NCBI RefSeq assembly: GCF_000418365.1
Contig: NC_021663.1
Span: 558,001 to 622,000 of the forward strand
Length of the DNA stretch: 64,000 bases
Reading direction: 5' to 3'
Origin: Corynebacterium terpenotabidum Y-11
GTDB taxonomy: Bacteria > Actinomycetota > Actinomycetes > Mycobacteriales > Mycobacteriaceae
Positions within the stretch are counted from its first letter, which is position 1; each line of letters opens with the position of its first letter. The notes beneath the pieces are model-generated. The model worked only from the letters and a program-made list of their open reading frames with translations. It was not told the DNA's origin and searched no databases. The position numbers and the translations under genes are program-made. Positions 16,965-26,505 of the stretch are shown piece by piece.

Positions 16965-17011
16965 GTGAGGCGTCCTTTCCTGGTGACATGGAATGTGGTG
17001 GGGTGACGCGA

Positions 17012-17055
17012 ACCGCCCGCGTCGGCCCGGTGATGTCGGGTCCGCCGCGGGCGGT
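17012..17055 (-). terminator. hairpin downstream of prpC
   Basis: Ten-base perfect arms (17012-17021 and 17046-17055) around an imperfect inner stem, between the prpC stop and pyc. No T-run; it probably ends or attenuates the prp message. Confidence 0.4.
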
Positions 17056-17117
17056 GAACGGGGTCCGTGCTCAGGGTACCGAGGTGGGGCCTGGCACGGT
17101 CACAACGAACAGGTGAG

Positions 17118-18269
17118 CTATGCCCCGACGCTGCGCTGTGCTGCGCCGTTGTAGGCGGACAGCGGTCGGATCAGTGCATTGCTCTCGTTCTGTTCCGCGA
17201 TGTGGGCGGTCCAGCCGACAATGCGGGCGATGACGAAGATCGGGGTGAAGAACGGGATGTCGATACCGAGCATGTAGTAGGTCGGGCCGGCCGGGAAATC
17301 CAGGTTCGGCTGGATGCCGGTGCGCTTGTCCATCGCGGCCTGCATCTTCTCGTACATGTCGACCCACTTCTGTCCGTCGTGGTTGGCGGCGGTGCGGCGC
17401 ATCGCGGCCTCCATCGACGGGACGCGGGAATCGCCGCGCTTGTAGACGCGGTGGCCGAAGCCCATGATCTTTTCCTTGTTGTCGGCCTTGTCCAGGACCC
17501 AGGCCTCGGCCTTGTCCGGATCGTCGACCTCGAGGAAGTTGTGCATGACGGCCTCATTGGCGCCACCGTGCAGCGGCCCCTTGAGGGCGCCGATCGCACC
17601 GGTGACCGCGGAGTAGGTGTCCGAGGTGGTGGACGCGATGACGCGGCCGGTGAAGGTCGAGGCGTTGAAGGAATGCTCGGCGTAGAGCGTGAGCGACTGG
17701 TCGAAGGCCTCGACGTCGGCCTCGTGGGTAGCGGGGGAGCCCTCGCCGTCACCGAAGGCCATGTACAGGTAGTTCTCCGCGATGGACCGCTCGGGGTCCG
17801 GGGCGATGAACTCCTGGCCGTGCCGGCGACGCATGTCGTAGGCGACGACGGTCGGCATCTTGGCCAGCAGGCTCAGGCCGATGCGGCGCACACCGTCGCC
17901 GGAGCGGTCGTCGGCCTCGGGGTCCTGGGTGCCGAGCCAGGACGCCGCAGTGCGGCAGACGTCCATCGGGTGGCAGTCGGTGGGGAGGCCGTCGATGAGG
18001 TCGATGAGGGCCTGCGGGACCTCGCGCTGGGAGCGCTCGGTCTTCTCGAACGCAGCGCGCTGTTCCGCGGTCGGCAGTTCGCCGTTCCACAGCAGGTAGG
18101 CGACGTCCTCGAAGGTGCAGTTCGCGACGAGTTCCTGGACGGGGTAGCCGCGGTAGGTCAGGGAGTTGGTCTCCGGGACGACCTTGGACACGGCGGTGTA
18201 GTCGACGACGACGCCGGCCAGGCCCTTCTTGATCTCGATGTTCTCTTCGGTGCTCATGGCGGTGCTCAT
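17118..18269 (-). CDS. prpC: 2-methylcitrate synthase / citrate synthase family
   Basis: 383 residues from the ATG with GAGGAG eight bases upstream; a second ATG four codons later is possible. It condenses propionyl-CoA with oxaloacetate, the first step of the methylcitrate cycle. Citrate-synthase landmarks: GPLHGGANEAVM (active His), MGFGHRVYKRGDSR (active His and arginine), and a C-terminal arginine region. The short form (~380 residues) and its operon with prpB and prpD assign it to PrpC rather than the housekeeping citrate synthase, although these enzymes often act on acetyl-CoA too. Third gene of prpD-prpB-prpC. Confidence 0.93.
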   Translation of the reverse strand: MSTAMSTEENIEIKKGLAGVVVDYTAVSKVVPETNSLTYRGYPVQELVANCTFEDVAYLLWNGELPTAEQRAAFEKTERSQREVPQALIDLIDGLPTDCHPMDVCRTAASWLGTQDPEADDRSGDGVRRIGLSLLAKMPTVVAYDMRRRHGQEFIAPDPERSIAENYLYMAFGDGEGSPATHEADVEAFDQSLTLYAEHSFNASTFTGRVIASTTSDTYSAVTGAIGALKGPLHGGANEAVMHNFLEVDDPDKAEAWVLDKADNKEKIMGFGHRVYKRGDSRVPSMEAAMRRTAANHDGQKWVDMYEKMQAAMDKRTGIQPNLDFPAGPTYYMLGIDIPFFTPIFVIARIVGWTAHIAEQNESNALIRPLSAYNGAAQRSVGA

Positions 18270-18321
18270 GGCGGGGCTCCTCAAGGTGAAAGTGGTGGAC
18301 AGGTGTGTGGTGGGTCGCCGG

Positions 18322-19245
18322 TCAGGCGGTGGGGTCGTAATTCTCGCGGGAGTAGGTGAAAACGCTCGTGTCGAACTCGTTGTATTCGGCGTAGCGCAGG
18401 AGTTCGTAGAGCCGGGAACGGTGCTGCATACGCTCCAGCCATTCCTTCTGCGTGCCGGTCTCGGCGATGTCACCGAGTGCTTCCTCGACCTGGCCCATGG
18501 CGATGCGCAGGGTGGTCACCGGGTAGATCACGGCGTTGAAGCCGAGATCCTCCAGAGTCTGCGCGGACAGTAGTTCGGACTTGCCGAACTCGGTCATATT
18601 CGCCAGCAGCGGGATGTCGACCGCGGCACGGAACTTCGCGAACTCCGCCGGGGTGTGCAGGGCCTCGGTGAAGATGAGGTCGGCACCGGCGTCGGCGTAG
18701 GCCTTGGCCCGTTCGATGGCGGAGTCGATGCCCTCGACACCGGCGGCGTCGGTCCGGGCGCAGATGACGAACTGGTCGTCACGACGCTCCTTCACGGCGG
18801 CACCGATCCGGCGCAGCATGACGTCCGTGGGGACGACCTCCTTACCGTCGAGGTGGCCGCAGCGCTTCGGATTGACCTGGTCTTCGAGGTGGCAGCCGGC
18901 GATGCCGGCGTCCTCCAGCTCGGAGACGGTCCGGGCGGCGGACATCGGTTCACCGAAGCCGGTGTCGGCGTCGACCAGGACCGGCAGGTCGGTGGCGCGG
19001 GCGATCTGGCGTGCCCGGCCGGCGACCTCGGTGAGCGTGGTCAGTCCGATGTCCGGCAGGGCCAGGTCCGCGGCGACGACGGCGCCGGAGACGTAGACGC
19101 CTTCGAAGCCCTTCTCCTGGATCGCGCGGGCGACCAGCGGGGAGAAGGCGCCGGGCAGCCGGGTGATCGTCGGGGAGGTCAGCGACTCGCGGAATGCCTG
19201 CCGACGCGCGGTCGGGGAGACGTTGCTGGAGTACAGGCCTGACAT
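18322..19245 (-). CDS. prpB: methylisocitrate lyase
   Basis: 307 residues. Splits 2-methylisocitrate into succinate and pyruvate, the last step of the methylcitrate cycle. It has the isocitrate-lyase superfamily signature KRCGH with catalytic Cys129, the Mg2+ segment DADTGFGEP at 92-100, and the EDQ motif just before the signature. The ATG overlaps the prpD stop by one base (TGATG), so the genes are coupled. Length is typical. Confidence 0.96.
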   Translation of the reverse strand: MSGLYSSNVSPTARRQAFRESLTSPTITRLPGAFSPLVARAIQEKGFEGVYVSGAVVAADLALPDIGLTTLTEVAGRARQIARATDLPVLVDADTGFGEPMSAARTVSELEDAGIAGCHLEDQVNPKRCGHLDGKEVVPTDVMLRRIGAAVKERRDDQFVICARTDAAGVEGIDSAIERAKAYADAGADLIFTEALHTPAEFAKFRAAVDIPLLANMTEFGKSELLSAQTLEDLGFNAVIYPVTTLRIAMGQVEEALGDIAETGTQKEWLERMQHRSRLYELLRYAEYNEFDTSVFTYSRENYDPTA

Positions 19246-20759
19246 CAGAGGATGCCTTCGGGGATGACCGGGGCCTTCGCGAGGACCTCGGGATCGAAGG
19301 TGACGGTGAGCTGGTCCAGCTCGTCGGCTCGCAAGGACGCCGCGTTGCGGGCGGCCTCCAGGAAGCGCTCCTGCTCCTTCTCGGTGACGAGGCCGTCGGC
19401 GAGCTTACGGAACTTGCCCTCGTACTGGGAGCGGTCGAAGGGGTGCGCCCCCAGCGGGTGGGCGTTGGCGACGGCCAGCTCGTCCTCGATGACGGTGCCG
19501 TCGGTGAGGGTGACGACGGCCTTCGCGCCGAAGGCCTTCACCTGCGGGTCGTTGGAGTGGTAGCGGCGGGTCCACTCCGGGTCCTCGACGGTGGAGATCT
19601 TGTTCCACAGGGCGATGGTCGAGGCGGTGTGGGCGCGCTCCGGGGAGTAGGAGGTGTTGTAGTCCCACACGCCGTCCTCGAGGGCCACGGCGAAGATGTA
19701 CATCACGGAGTGGTCGAGGGTTTCGCGGGAGGCGTCCGGGTCGAACTTCTGCGGGTCGTTCGCACCGGTGCCGATGACGTAGTGGGTGTGGTGGCTGGTG
19801 TGCAGCACGATCGACTCGATGTCGTCGAGGTTGCTGATCTGGCTGCGCAGGCGGAAGGCCAGGTCAATCGGGGCCTGGGACTGGTACTCCGCGGAGTGCT
19901 CCTTGGTGTAGGTGTCCAGGATGCCGCGCTTGCCTTCGCCGGCGGCGGGCAGCGGGACGGTGTACTCGGCGTCCGGGCCGTCGAGCATCCAGGCGATGAC
20001 GCCGTCCTCACCCTCCCAGATCGGGGCCGGTGCACCCTCGCCGCGCATCGCACGGTCGGTCGCCTCGATGGCCATCTTGCCGGCGAAGGCCGGGGCGAAG
20101 GCCTTCCAGGAGCTGATCAGGCCCTTGCGGGACTGGCGGGTGGCGGTGGTGGTGTGGAGTGCCTGGCCGACGGCCTGGTAGATGGTCTCCGGGTCGAGCT
20201 TGAGCATCGCACCGAGACCGGCGGCGACCGACGGGCCGAGGTGGGCGACGTGGTCGATCTTGTGGGCGTGGAGGCAGATGCCCTTGACCAGGTCGACCTG
20301 GATCTCGTAGCCGGTGACGATACCGCGGATGAGGTCCTCGCCGGTGAGGCCCTTGGCTGCGGCCTGGCGCTGGGCGACGGCGAGGATCGGCGGGATGTTG
20401 TCGCCGGGGTGGGAGTACTCGGCGGCGAGGAAGGTGTCGTGGTAGTCGAGCTCACGCACGGCGACACCGTTAGCCAGCGCCGCCCACTCCGGGGCGTAGG
20501 TGCCGGGGACACCGAAGACGGTGGAACCGGGGGTCTGCGGACGGGACAGGGCCTGGGAGCGGGCGGTGCTCGGCGGGCGACGGAGTACGGAAGCGACGGC
20601 GACGGAGGCGTTGTCGATGATCCGGTTCACGGCCATTTCAGCGGATTCGGCGGGCACGGCCACCGGATCGGCGGCGACCTGGGCGATCTTCCAGGCGAGG
20701 TGTTCGCTCTTGGGGAAGTCTTCGGCTGAGGGGTGAACGCGAACAATGTGATTTTCCAC
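19245..20759 (-). CDS. prpD: 2-methylcitrate dehydratase
   Basis: 504 residues, MmgE/PrpD family. Dehydrates 2-methylcitrate to 2-methylaconitate. Family features are [20 protein letters not shown] near 100-120, [17 protein letters not shown] residues after 145, and a long C-terminal domain. The GTG start is set by a near-ideal AAGGAGA eleven bases upstream. First gene of the operon. A TGTGA-N6-GCACA element resembling the GlxR/CRP box overlaps the region just upstream of this ribosome site, suggesting repression by a cAMP-type regulator. No PrpR-like activator gene is adjacent. Confidence 0.95.
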   Translation of the reverse strand: MENHIVRVHPSAEDFPKSEHLAWKIAQVAADPVAVPAESAEMAVNRIIDNASVAVASVLRRPPSTARSQALSRPQTPGSTVFGVPGTYAPEWAALANGVAVRELDYHDTFLAAEYSHPGDNIPPILAVAQRQAAAKGLTGEDLIRGIVTGYEIQVDLVKGICLHAHKIDHVAHLGPSVAAGLGAMLKLDPETIYQAVGQALHTTTATRQSRKGLISSWKAFAPAFAGKMAIEATDRAMRGEGAPAPIWEGEDGVIAWMLDGPDAEYTVPLPAAGEGKRGILDTYTKEHSAEYQSQAPIDLAFRLRSQISNLDDIESIVLHTSHHTHYVIGTGANDPQKFDPDASRETLDHSVMYIFAVALEDGVWDYNTSYSPERAHTASTIALWNKISTVEDPEWTRRYHSNDPQVKAFGAKAVVTLTDGTVIEDELAVANAHPLGAHPFDRSQYEGKFRKLADGLVTEKEQERFLEAARNAASLRADELDQLTVTFDPEVLAKAPVIPEGIL

Positions 20760-20775
20760 TGGAAATAATCTCCTT

Positions 20776-20791
20776 TGTGACGGTGAGCACA
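20776..20791. promoter_or_regulatory. GlxR/CRP-like box in prpD leader
   Basis: TGTGA-CGGTGA-GCACA matches the corynebacterial GlxR pattern (TGTGA-N6-TCACA) in nine of ten fixed positions. It ends at the prpD Shine-Dalgarno, 17-32 bp before the start. Confidence 0.45.
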
Positions 20792-20937
20792 GGGTGTGAC
20801 GTAGCTCCCACTATGCCACCAGCGAAGGTGAGATCGTTCATAAAAGTAATTACGGGGGTGACGCGCTCGTCATACTGTTCTGCCTGCCATGGTGCGACCC
20901 ACACATCCGTGGGTAGGGGACGTGACATTGTGGCGCG

Positions 20938-20981
20938 AAAAAGCGCCAGCTCATCGCGGGTGCTGTGCGGTGAGCTGGCGC
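20938..20981 (-). terminator. rho-independent terminator of the oligopeptide ABC operon
   Basis: Perfect 11-bp stem GCGCCAGCTCA (20943-20953 with 20971-20981), 17-nt loop, then five T on the minus strand (20942-20938). It lies between the ABC operon and prpD. The 308-bp gap 20760-21067 otherwise holds the prpD leader, its GlxR-like box and no ORF I can support. Confidence 0.8.
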
Positions 20982-21067
20982 GATTTCGGAGTGGTCCGTG
21001 GAGAATTATCGCGATGGGGGTGGTGGGGACGTGGAAAGTAGTGTATTTGCGAACAGAGCTTCGGCTG

Positions 21068-22738
21068 CTACCCCTGGTACAACGGCAGCGAACCTCCCGG
21101 GATCGAATCGATGAGGTGACGGGTGTACTCCTGCTCCGGGGCAGCGAAGAGGGCGTCGGTCTCACCGCGTTCCACGATCCGGCCGTGGCGCATCACCAGT
21201 GTCTCATCGGCGATCTGTGTGACCACCGCAAGATCATGGGTGATGAACAGGTACGTCAGTCCCATGCTCTCCTGCAGGTCCCTGAGCAGGGACAGGACCT
21301 GCGACTGCACGAGGACGTCAAGGGCGCTGACCGCCTCGTCGAGGATCAGTGCCTCCGGAGCGAGTGCCAGGGCACGGGCGATCGCCACGCGCTGACGCTG
21401 TCCGCCGGACAATTCCCCGGGGTACCGGGACATCATCGACGCCGGCATCGCCACCAGATCCAGCAGCTCACGGACCCGGGCCTCCCGCTCCTTCCGTGAC
21501 CCGACCTGGTGGATCCGCAGCGGCTCGGCGATGGTGTTGAACACCGAGTACATCGGGTCCACCGAGCCGTAGGGGTTTTGGAACACCGGCTGGACACGGC
21601 GTCGGAACGCCAGTTCACCGGCACGGTCGAGATTCGTCACGTCGGTGCCGTCGAAGGTCACCGTGCCGCGGGTTGGTTCCAGCAGGCCCAGCACCATCCG
21701 GGCGACCGTGGACTTGCCCGATCCGGACTCGCCGACCAGCGCCAGCGTCCTGCCCCGGCGGAGGTGGAAACTCACGTCCTCGGCGGCGGTGAACTCCTTC
21801 TTTCGCCACGGCCGGTCGCCGGGCACCGGGTAGATCTTCGTCAGTCCCTCGACCTCGATGAGGTTCCGGGTGGCCTCGGCGTCCTGCCCGGGGTCCACCC
21901 CGGCGTCGCCCAGCGGTTCCCTGATCTCCAGCTCGGTCTGCCGTGCCGCCACCGACGGGGCGGACGCCACGAGCTTGCGGGTGTACGGGTGCTGCGGGTC
22001 CTGCAGAATCTCCAGCGAGGGACCGGCCTCGACGATCCGTCCCTGACTCATCACGATGATGCGCTGGGCGCGCTCGGCGGCGAGGCCGAGGTCGTGGGTG
22101 ATGAGCAGGACCGCAGTGCCGAGTTCACGGGTGAGCCCCTCGAGGTGGTCGAGGATCTGCCGCTGGACCGTGACATCCAGGGCGGAGGTCGGCTCGTCGG
22201 CGATGAGCAGCTTCGGACGAGCCGCCAGGCCGCAGGCGATGAGGGCACGCTGCCGCTGACCACCGGAGAACTGGTGCGGGTACTGGTTGATGCGGCGGTC
22301 AGCCTCGGTGAGCCCGGCTTCCTCCATCAGCTCGACGGCCCGGACGTGCGCCGCCGACCCGGTCGCGACAGCGTTGGCCTTGAGGGCCTCCTTGATGTGG
22401 TGCCCGATCGACCACACCGGGTTGAGGTTACTCATCGGGTCCTGCGGGACCAGGCCGATCTCGGACCCGCGGAGGCCGGTGAATTCCCGCTCGGTGAGGT
22501 GGGTGATGTCCCGGCCGTCGAAGGTGATCGTGCCGCCGGTGACGTGGCCGCCGCCGGGCAGCAGGCCCATGATGCTCATCGCGGTGGTGGACTTGCCGGA
22601 ACCGGATTCGCCGACCACGGCGACGGTCTCGCCGGGTCAGATGTCGAAGGAGGCGTCGAAGACCGTCGGGAGCGGATTCTTCCGCGTCCCGAAGGCGATA
22701 TCGACGTTGCGGAGGCAGAGCAGTGGTGCGTCACTCAT
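21068..22738 (-). pseudogene. fused oligopeptide ABC transporter ATPase (OppD-OppF type) with in-frame TGA
   Basis: The whole frame is 557 codons: two complete ABC domains in one chain. Each has a Walker A (GESGSGKST), a signature (FSGGQRQR and LSGGQRQR) and a Walker B (LLIADEP and LILDEA). The ATG at 22738 overlaps the permease stop (ATGA). Codon 34 is TGA (22639-22637) in a conserved stretch reading SFDI-stop-PGETVAVVGESG. Relatives usually have Arg there, so a CGA to TGA transition is the simplest cause. Everything downstream is intact. A GTG at 22618 could restart translation just before Walker A with a weak GGCGAG upstream, but would omit the first strands. Recent nonsense mutation, polymorphism or sequencing error are all possible. 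Confidence 0.8.
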
Positions 22739-23697
22739 CGGGTGCGCTCCTTCGGATCGAGGGCGTCCTTGAGGGTGTCGCCGAGCAGGATGAATCCGAG
22801 CACGGTGAGCGCCAGGGCGCCGGCGGGGTAGAACAGGATCTCCGGGGCGATCCGGAGGGTGGACTGTGCGGTGGAGATGTCGTTTCCCCAGGACACGGTC
22901 TCCGGGGGCAGCCCGATACCGAGATACGACAGGGTCGCCTCGGCGACGATGTAGATGCCCAGGTTCGTCGTGGTCATCACGATGATCGGGGCCAGACAGT
23001 TCGGCAGGATGTGTCGGACGAGGATCCCGGTCCGGGACAGGCCTAGGGCGCGGGACGCCTCGACGTAGTCGTTGTTCTTTGTCTGCATCACCGCGCCACG
23101 CACCATGCGTGCCATCTGCGGCCATCCGAACAGCGACAGCACCAGGACGACGGTCCAGGTGGTGCGCACGTCGAAGGCCTGCATGAGGACAATGCCGGCG
23201 AGCAGCAGCGGGATGGCGAAAAAGATGTCGGTGAGCCGGGACAGGACCGCGTCCACCCAGCCGCCGACGTAGCCGGCGACCGCACCGATGATGATGCCGA
23301 GAACCGTCACCGCCAGCGTGGTGAGGACGCCGGTCGCCACCGAGGCACGGGCGCCGTAGATGGTGCGGGCGTAAACGTCGTAACCCTGCTGGGTGAAGCC
23401 GAAGGGGTGGCCGGAGCGGGCGCCCGCCAGTGAGTCCTCCAGGTTCGCGGCGCGCGGGTCGGTACCGGAGAACAGGCCCGGGAACACGGCGATGAGGGTG
23501 ACCAGGGTGATGATGGCGACGGAGATCCAGAACATCGGACGGCGTCGCAGGCTGACCCAGGCCTCCCCCCAGAATCCGCGGGGCGCGTCCTCCGGAAGGA
23601 GCTGGTCACGGGTGAGGACGTCGGCGGTCTCGACCTCGGCGACCCAGCGTCCGGACCGGGGCAGGGGAGTGGGTGGGGTGTGCTGTGGGTCAGACAT
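22735..23697 (-). CDS. oligopeptide/dipeptide ABC transporter permease (DppC type)
   Basis: 320 residues. Inner-membrane subunit with a long N-terminal cytoplasmic tail, one early span (residues about 55-75) and five more. The coupling EAA loop, EASRALGLSRTGILVRHILPN, near 215-235 contacts the ATPase. DppC/OppC N-terminal domain features (FWGEAWVSLRRRPMFWISV) are present. It overlaps the DppB-type gene by eight bases and the ATPase gene by four. Its function depends on the ATPase that carries the premature stop. Confidence 0.93.
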   Translation of the reverse strand: MSDPQHTPPTPLPRSGRWVAEVETADVLTRDQLLPEDAPRGFWGEAWVSLRRRPMFWISVAIITLVTLIAVFPGLFSGTDPRAANLEDSLAGARSGHPFGFTQQGYDVYARTIYGARASVATGVLTTLAVTVLGIIIGAVAGYVGGWVDAVLSRLTDIFFAIPLLLAGIVLMQAFDVRTTWTVVLVLSLFGWPQMARMVRGAVMQTKNNDYVEASRALGLSRTGILVRHILPNCLAPIIVMTTTNLGIYIVAEATLSYLGIGLPPETVSWGNDISTAQSTLRIAPEILFYPAGALALTVLGFILLGDTLKDALDPKERTR

Positions 23698-24619
23698 AGC
23701 GGATCCTCGGGTCGAGCAGGGCGTAGAGCAGGTCGATGATGAGGTTGGAGAGCACGAAGATCACCACGAGGACAGTGACCACGCTGACCACCGTCGGGGA
23801 TTCCCCGAGCTTCACCGCCTCGAACAGCAGACCACCCACGCCGTGGATGTTGAAGATTCCCTCGGTGACGATGGCGCCGCCGAGCAGGGCCGCGAAATCG
23901 GCGCCGATGAAGGTGACCACCGGGATCAGCGAGTTCCGCAGGACATGGGCGGAGATCACCCGCGGACGGGACAGCCCGCGGGCGGACGCCGTGCGCACGT
24001 AGTCGGCCCGCAGGTTCTGGGCGACCTCGGAGCGGGTGAGTCGCAGAACATAGGCGAAGGAGACCAGGCCGAGGACGACGGCGGGTAACAGCAGTCGCGT
24101 GAAGGACCCGTGGGAGCCGACCGTCGGCGGGACGATCCCCCAACGGATGCCGAAGAGGAACTGGCCGACGAAGCCGAGCACGAAGACCGGCACGGCGATG
24201 ATGATCAGCGAGACCACCAGCAGGGTGGAGTCGAACCAACCGCCCTTCTTCAGACCGGCGACGACCCCGAAGCCGACGCCGAAGAGGGTCTCGATGACCA
24301 GGGCCATGACGGCCAGCCGGATGGTGATCGGGAAGGCCTCGGCGAGCACCGTCGTCACCTCCCGGCCGGAGAACGTGAGCCCGAGGTCGCCCTGGAAGAT
24401 GCCGCCGAGGTACAGGAAGTACTGGACGATGAAGGGCTTGTCCAGGTTGTACTGCTCGCGGATGGAGTCGAGCACCGCCGGATCGGCCGCCTTGTCGCCG
24501 GCCAGGGCCAGCACCGGATCACCGGGGGTGAGGAAGACCATCGCGTAGATGAGGAAGGTCGCCCCGAGGAAGACGGGGATCAGTTGGAGAAGTCGTTTTC
24601 CGAGATACCACCACATCAT
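23690..24619 (-). CDS. oligopeptide/dipeptide ABC transporter permease (DppB type)
   Basis: 309 residues starting at MMWWYLGKRLLQLIPVFLG, the typical DppB N-terminus; the longer frame upstream lies inside the binding-protein gene. The start overlaps the upstream stop by one base (TGATG). Features are the periplasmic loop with TPGDPVLALAGDKA, which binds the partner, the EAA loop RTASARGLSRPRVISAHVLRNSL near 205-225, and the C-terminal DLLYALLDPRIRY of the family. Six spans expected. Confidence 0.93.
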   Translation of the reverse strand: MMWWYLGKRLLQLIPVFLGATFLIYAMVFLTPGDPVLALAGDKAADPAVLDSIREQYNLDKPFIVQYFLYLGGIFQGDLGLTFSGREVTTVLAEAFPITIRLAVMALVIETLFGVGFGVVAGLKKGGWFDSTLLVVSLIIIAVPVFVLGFVGQFLFGIRWGIVPPTVGSHGSFTRLLLPAVVLGLVSFAYVLRLTRSEVAQNLRADYVRTASARGLSRPRVISAHVLRNSLIPVVTFIGADFAALLGGAIVTEGIFNIHGVGGLLFEAVKLGESPTVVSVVTVLVVIFVLSNLIIDLLYALLDPRIRYV

Positions 24620-26340
24620 CAGTCCACGTCCTTCGTGATCTCGGTGTACACGGGCATGCCCAGCCACCCGGACTGCACGTTGTGCAGCTTCGGGCTCCAT
24701 GCGGTGGACGCCGCGTAGTACCACAGCGGGATCTGCGGCAGGTCCCTCATGAGGATGGCCTGGGCCTGGTTGTAGATCGGCTGGGCGGCTTCCGGACTGG
24801 ACTGCGAGGCGGCGTCCGCCAGCAGAGCGTCGAATTCCTGGTCGGAGTAGTCGCCGTCGTTGGACGAGTCTCCGGTGCGGTAGTTGGAGACGAGGAAGGA
24901 CGCGATCGACGGATAGTCGGCGCTCCAGCCGGAGCGGAAGGCGGAGCCCACCGTGCGGTTCACCACGTCGTCACGCATCGCCTTGAAGGTGGGGTAGGCC
25001 TTGCCGGTGGCCTCGATGCCGAGGTTCTGTCGGATGCTGTTCGTCACCGCCTCGACCCACAGCTGGTGGCCGCCGTCGGAGTTGTAGGCGATCTGGAACT
25101 TCTGACCACCCCAGGGGTTGATCTCGTTCGCCTGCTCCCACAGCGCCTTGGCCTTCTCCGGCTGGTAGGTCAGGACCTCTTTACCGGGGATGTCCGGGAG
25201 ACCGCCGGCGAGCGTCGGGGCGCCGAAGTCCTCGGCGATCTGGCGGGTACCGAAGTACACCTTGTCGATGACCAGCTGGCGGTCGATCGACATGGAGATC
25301 GCGGCACGTCGAAGTCGTCCCTCCTCATCGGGGCCGAAACCGGGGAGGTCCTGGGGGATGGTGAAGTTCTGGATGGCGGCGTACGGCCGGTCGTCGTGGG
25401 AGTCCGGGAAGTCCTCGGTGTACACCGGGTAGGCCTCGGAGGCGACCGTCTCCCGCATATGGTCCAGGTCTCCAGACTGCAGGTCGGCGTAGGCCGTCGT
25501 GGGGGAGGAGTAGGCGATGAAGGCGATGCCGGGGTTCTTCGCCGGGGTGGAGCCGGGGTAGTCCGGGTTGGCCTTCAGCGTGATGGAGACGTTGTGCTGC
25601 CAGGCGTCGTCCCCGTCCATCATGTAGGGGCCGTTGCCGATTGGATGCTCGCCGAAGGCCTCCGGGTCCTCGTAGAAGACCGAGGGCAGCGGGGCGAAGG
25701 CGGAGAAGCCGAGCATCAGCGGGAAGGTGGAGTCCGAAGCGGAGAGGGTGATGGTGAACTCGGTGTCGCTGATCTTCGTCAGACCGGACATGGTGTCCGC
25801 TGTGGGTTCAGTGGTGACGTTGCCCTCCTCATCGGTCTCTCCAGCGACGTCGGCGTAGCCGTCGATGGCGGCGAAGAAGGCGGACTGGAGCTGGGCGTTC
25901 TCCGGGCGGACAGCCCAGTTCCAGGCGTTGATGAAGGAATCGGCGGTGACTTTCTCGCCGTTGGTGAAGGACCAGTCGTCGCGCAGGGTGATCCGGAATG
26001 ACGAGGAATCGTCGTTGGGGGTGACGGACGTCGCCACCCCCATCTCCACCTCGCCGTCCGGGGTGTACTGGGAGATACCGGTGAAGATGTTCTCGATGAC
26101 CTGCCCGCCGTTGACCTCGTTGGTGTTGGTCGGGATGAGCGGGTTCTGCGGTTCCGAGCCGAAGAAGCTGATGTAGTCGGACGGTACTTTGGTCGTCTCG
26201 GTCATACAGGCGGTTCCGGCGACGACGACGGCGAGGCTGGTGACCAGTGCCGCGATCAGTCGGGGAAGGGTGTGGCGTGGGCGTCCGGGGGGCCCGGAAC
26301 GGGTCCGGGGGCGCGGCGTCCGTTGTGGAGCGGCCGTCAT
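24619..26340 (-). CDS. oligopeptide ABC transporter substrate-binding lipoprotein
   Basis: 573 residues, SBP family 5 (OppA/DppA). The N-terminus is unusually Arg/Pro rich for about 25 residues before the hydrophobic core, and the lipobox AGTAC gives lipid-Cys45. Family features: ENIFTGI, then LRDDWSFTNGEKVTADSFINAWNW near 115-140, and a C-terminal ligand lobe with AGWSADYPSIASFL-like residues (here SGWSADYPS). It delivers peptides to the two permeases encoded downstream. First gene of the operon; AAAGG precedes the ATG. Peptide specificity cannot be read from sequence. Confidence 0.93.
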   Translation of the reverse strand: MTAAPQRTPRPRTRSGPPGRPRHTLPRLIAALVTSLAVVVAGTACMTETTKVPSDYISFFGSEPQNPLIPTNTNEVNGGQVIENIFTGISQYTPDGEVEMGVATSVTPNDDSSSFRITLRDDWSFTNGEKVTADSFINAWNWAVRPENAQLQSAFFAAIDGYADVAGETDEEGNVTTEPTADTMSGLTKISDTEFTITLSASDSTFPLMLGFSAFAPLPSVFYEDPEAFGEHPIGNGPYMMDGDDAWQHNVSITLKANPDYPGSTPAKNPGIAFIAYSSPTTAYADLQSGDLDHMRETVASEAYPVYTEDFPDSHDDRPYAAIQNFTIPQDLPGFGPDEEGRLRRAAISMSIDRQLVIDKVYFGTRQIAEDFGAPTLAGGLPDIPGKEVLTYQPEKAKALWEQANEINPWGGQKFQIAYNSDGGHQLWVEAVTNSIRQNLGIEATGKAYPTFKAMRDDVVNRTVGSAFRSGWSADYPSIASFLVSNYRTGDSSNDGDYSDQEFDALLADAASQSSPEAAQPIYNQAQAILMRDLPQIPLWYYAASTAWSPKLHNVQSGWLGMPVYTEITKDVD

Positions 26341-26430
26341 GAGGGTGCCTTTCGTTGATGGAGAGAGTCAGGGCTGTCAGATCACCCCGCGCACGGCGGT
26401 GAGATCTGATGCACAGCTGACTCAGGGCTA

Positions 26431-26446
26431 CCAGGTATTCACCTGG
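26431..26446. promoter_or_regulatory. palindrome between SBP gene and purC
   Basis: CCAGGT-ATTC-ACCTGG, perfect six-base arms, in the 165-bp divergent gap, about 45 bp upstream of the purC -10. Possible operator; the regulator is unknown. Confidence 0.3.
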
Positions 26447-26491
26447 AAGGCATCCGGGAGAGTGCGGGATGCTTCCTGTGCGTCGGAGGGC

Positions 26492-26497
26492 TAGACT
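26492..26497 (+). promoter_or_regulatory. -10 element of purC
   Basis: TAGACT, eight bases before the ATG at 26506; probably leaderless. Confidence 0.5.
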
Positions 26498-26505
26498 GTG
26501 CCTCC

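Noticed and set aside
14715..17006. 763-codon plus-strand open frame
   Set aside because: Antisense shadow of pyc; its translation has low-complexity Gly/Val/Asp character and no domain, as expected opposite a high-GC gene.
16981..17117. Small gene between prpC and pyc
   Set aside because: No open frame with a ribosome site; the stretch is explained by the pyc leader and a hairpin.
22637..22639. Selenocysteine reading of the TGA in the oligopeptide ATPase
   Set aside because: ABC ATPases have no selenocysteine at this place and no hairpin resembling a SECIS follows; a point mutation or read error is simpler.
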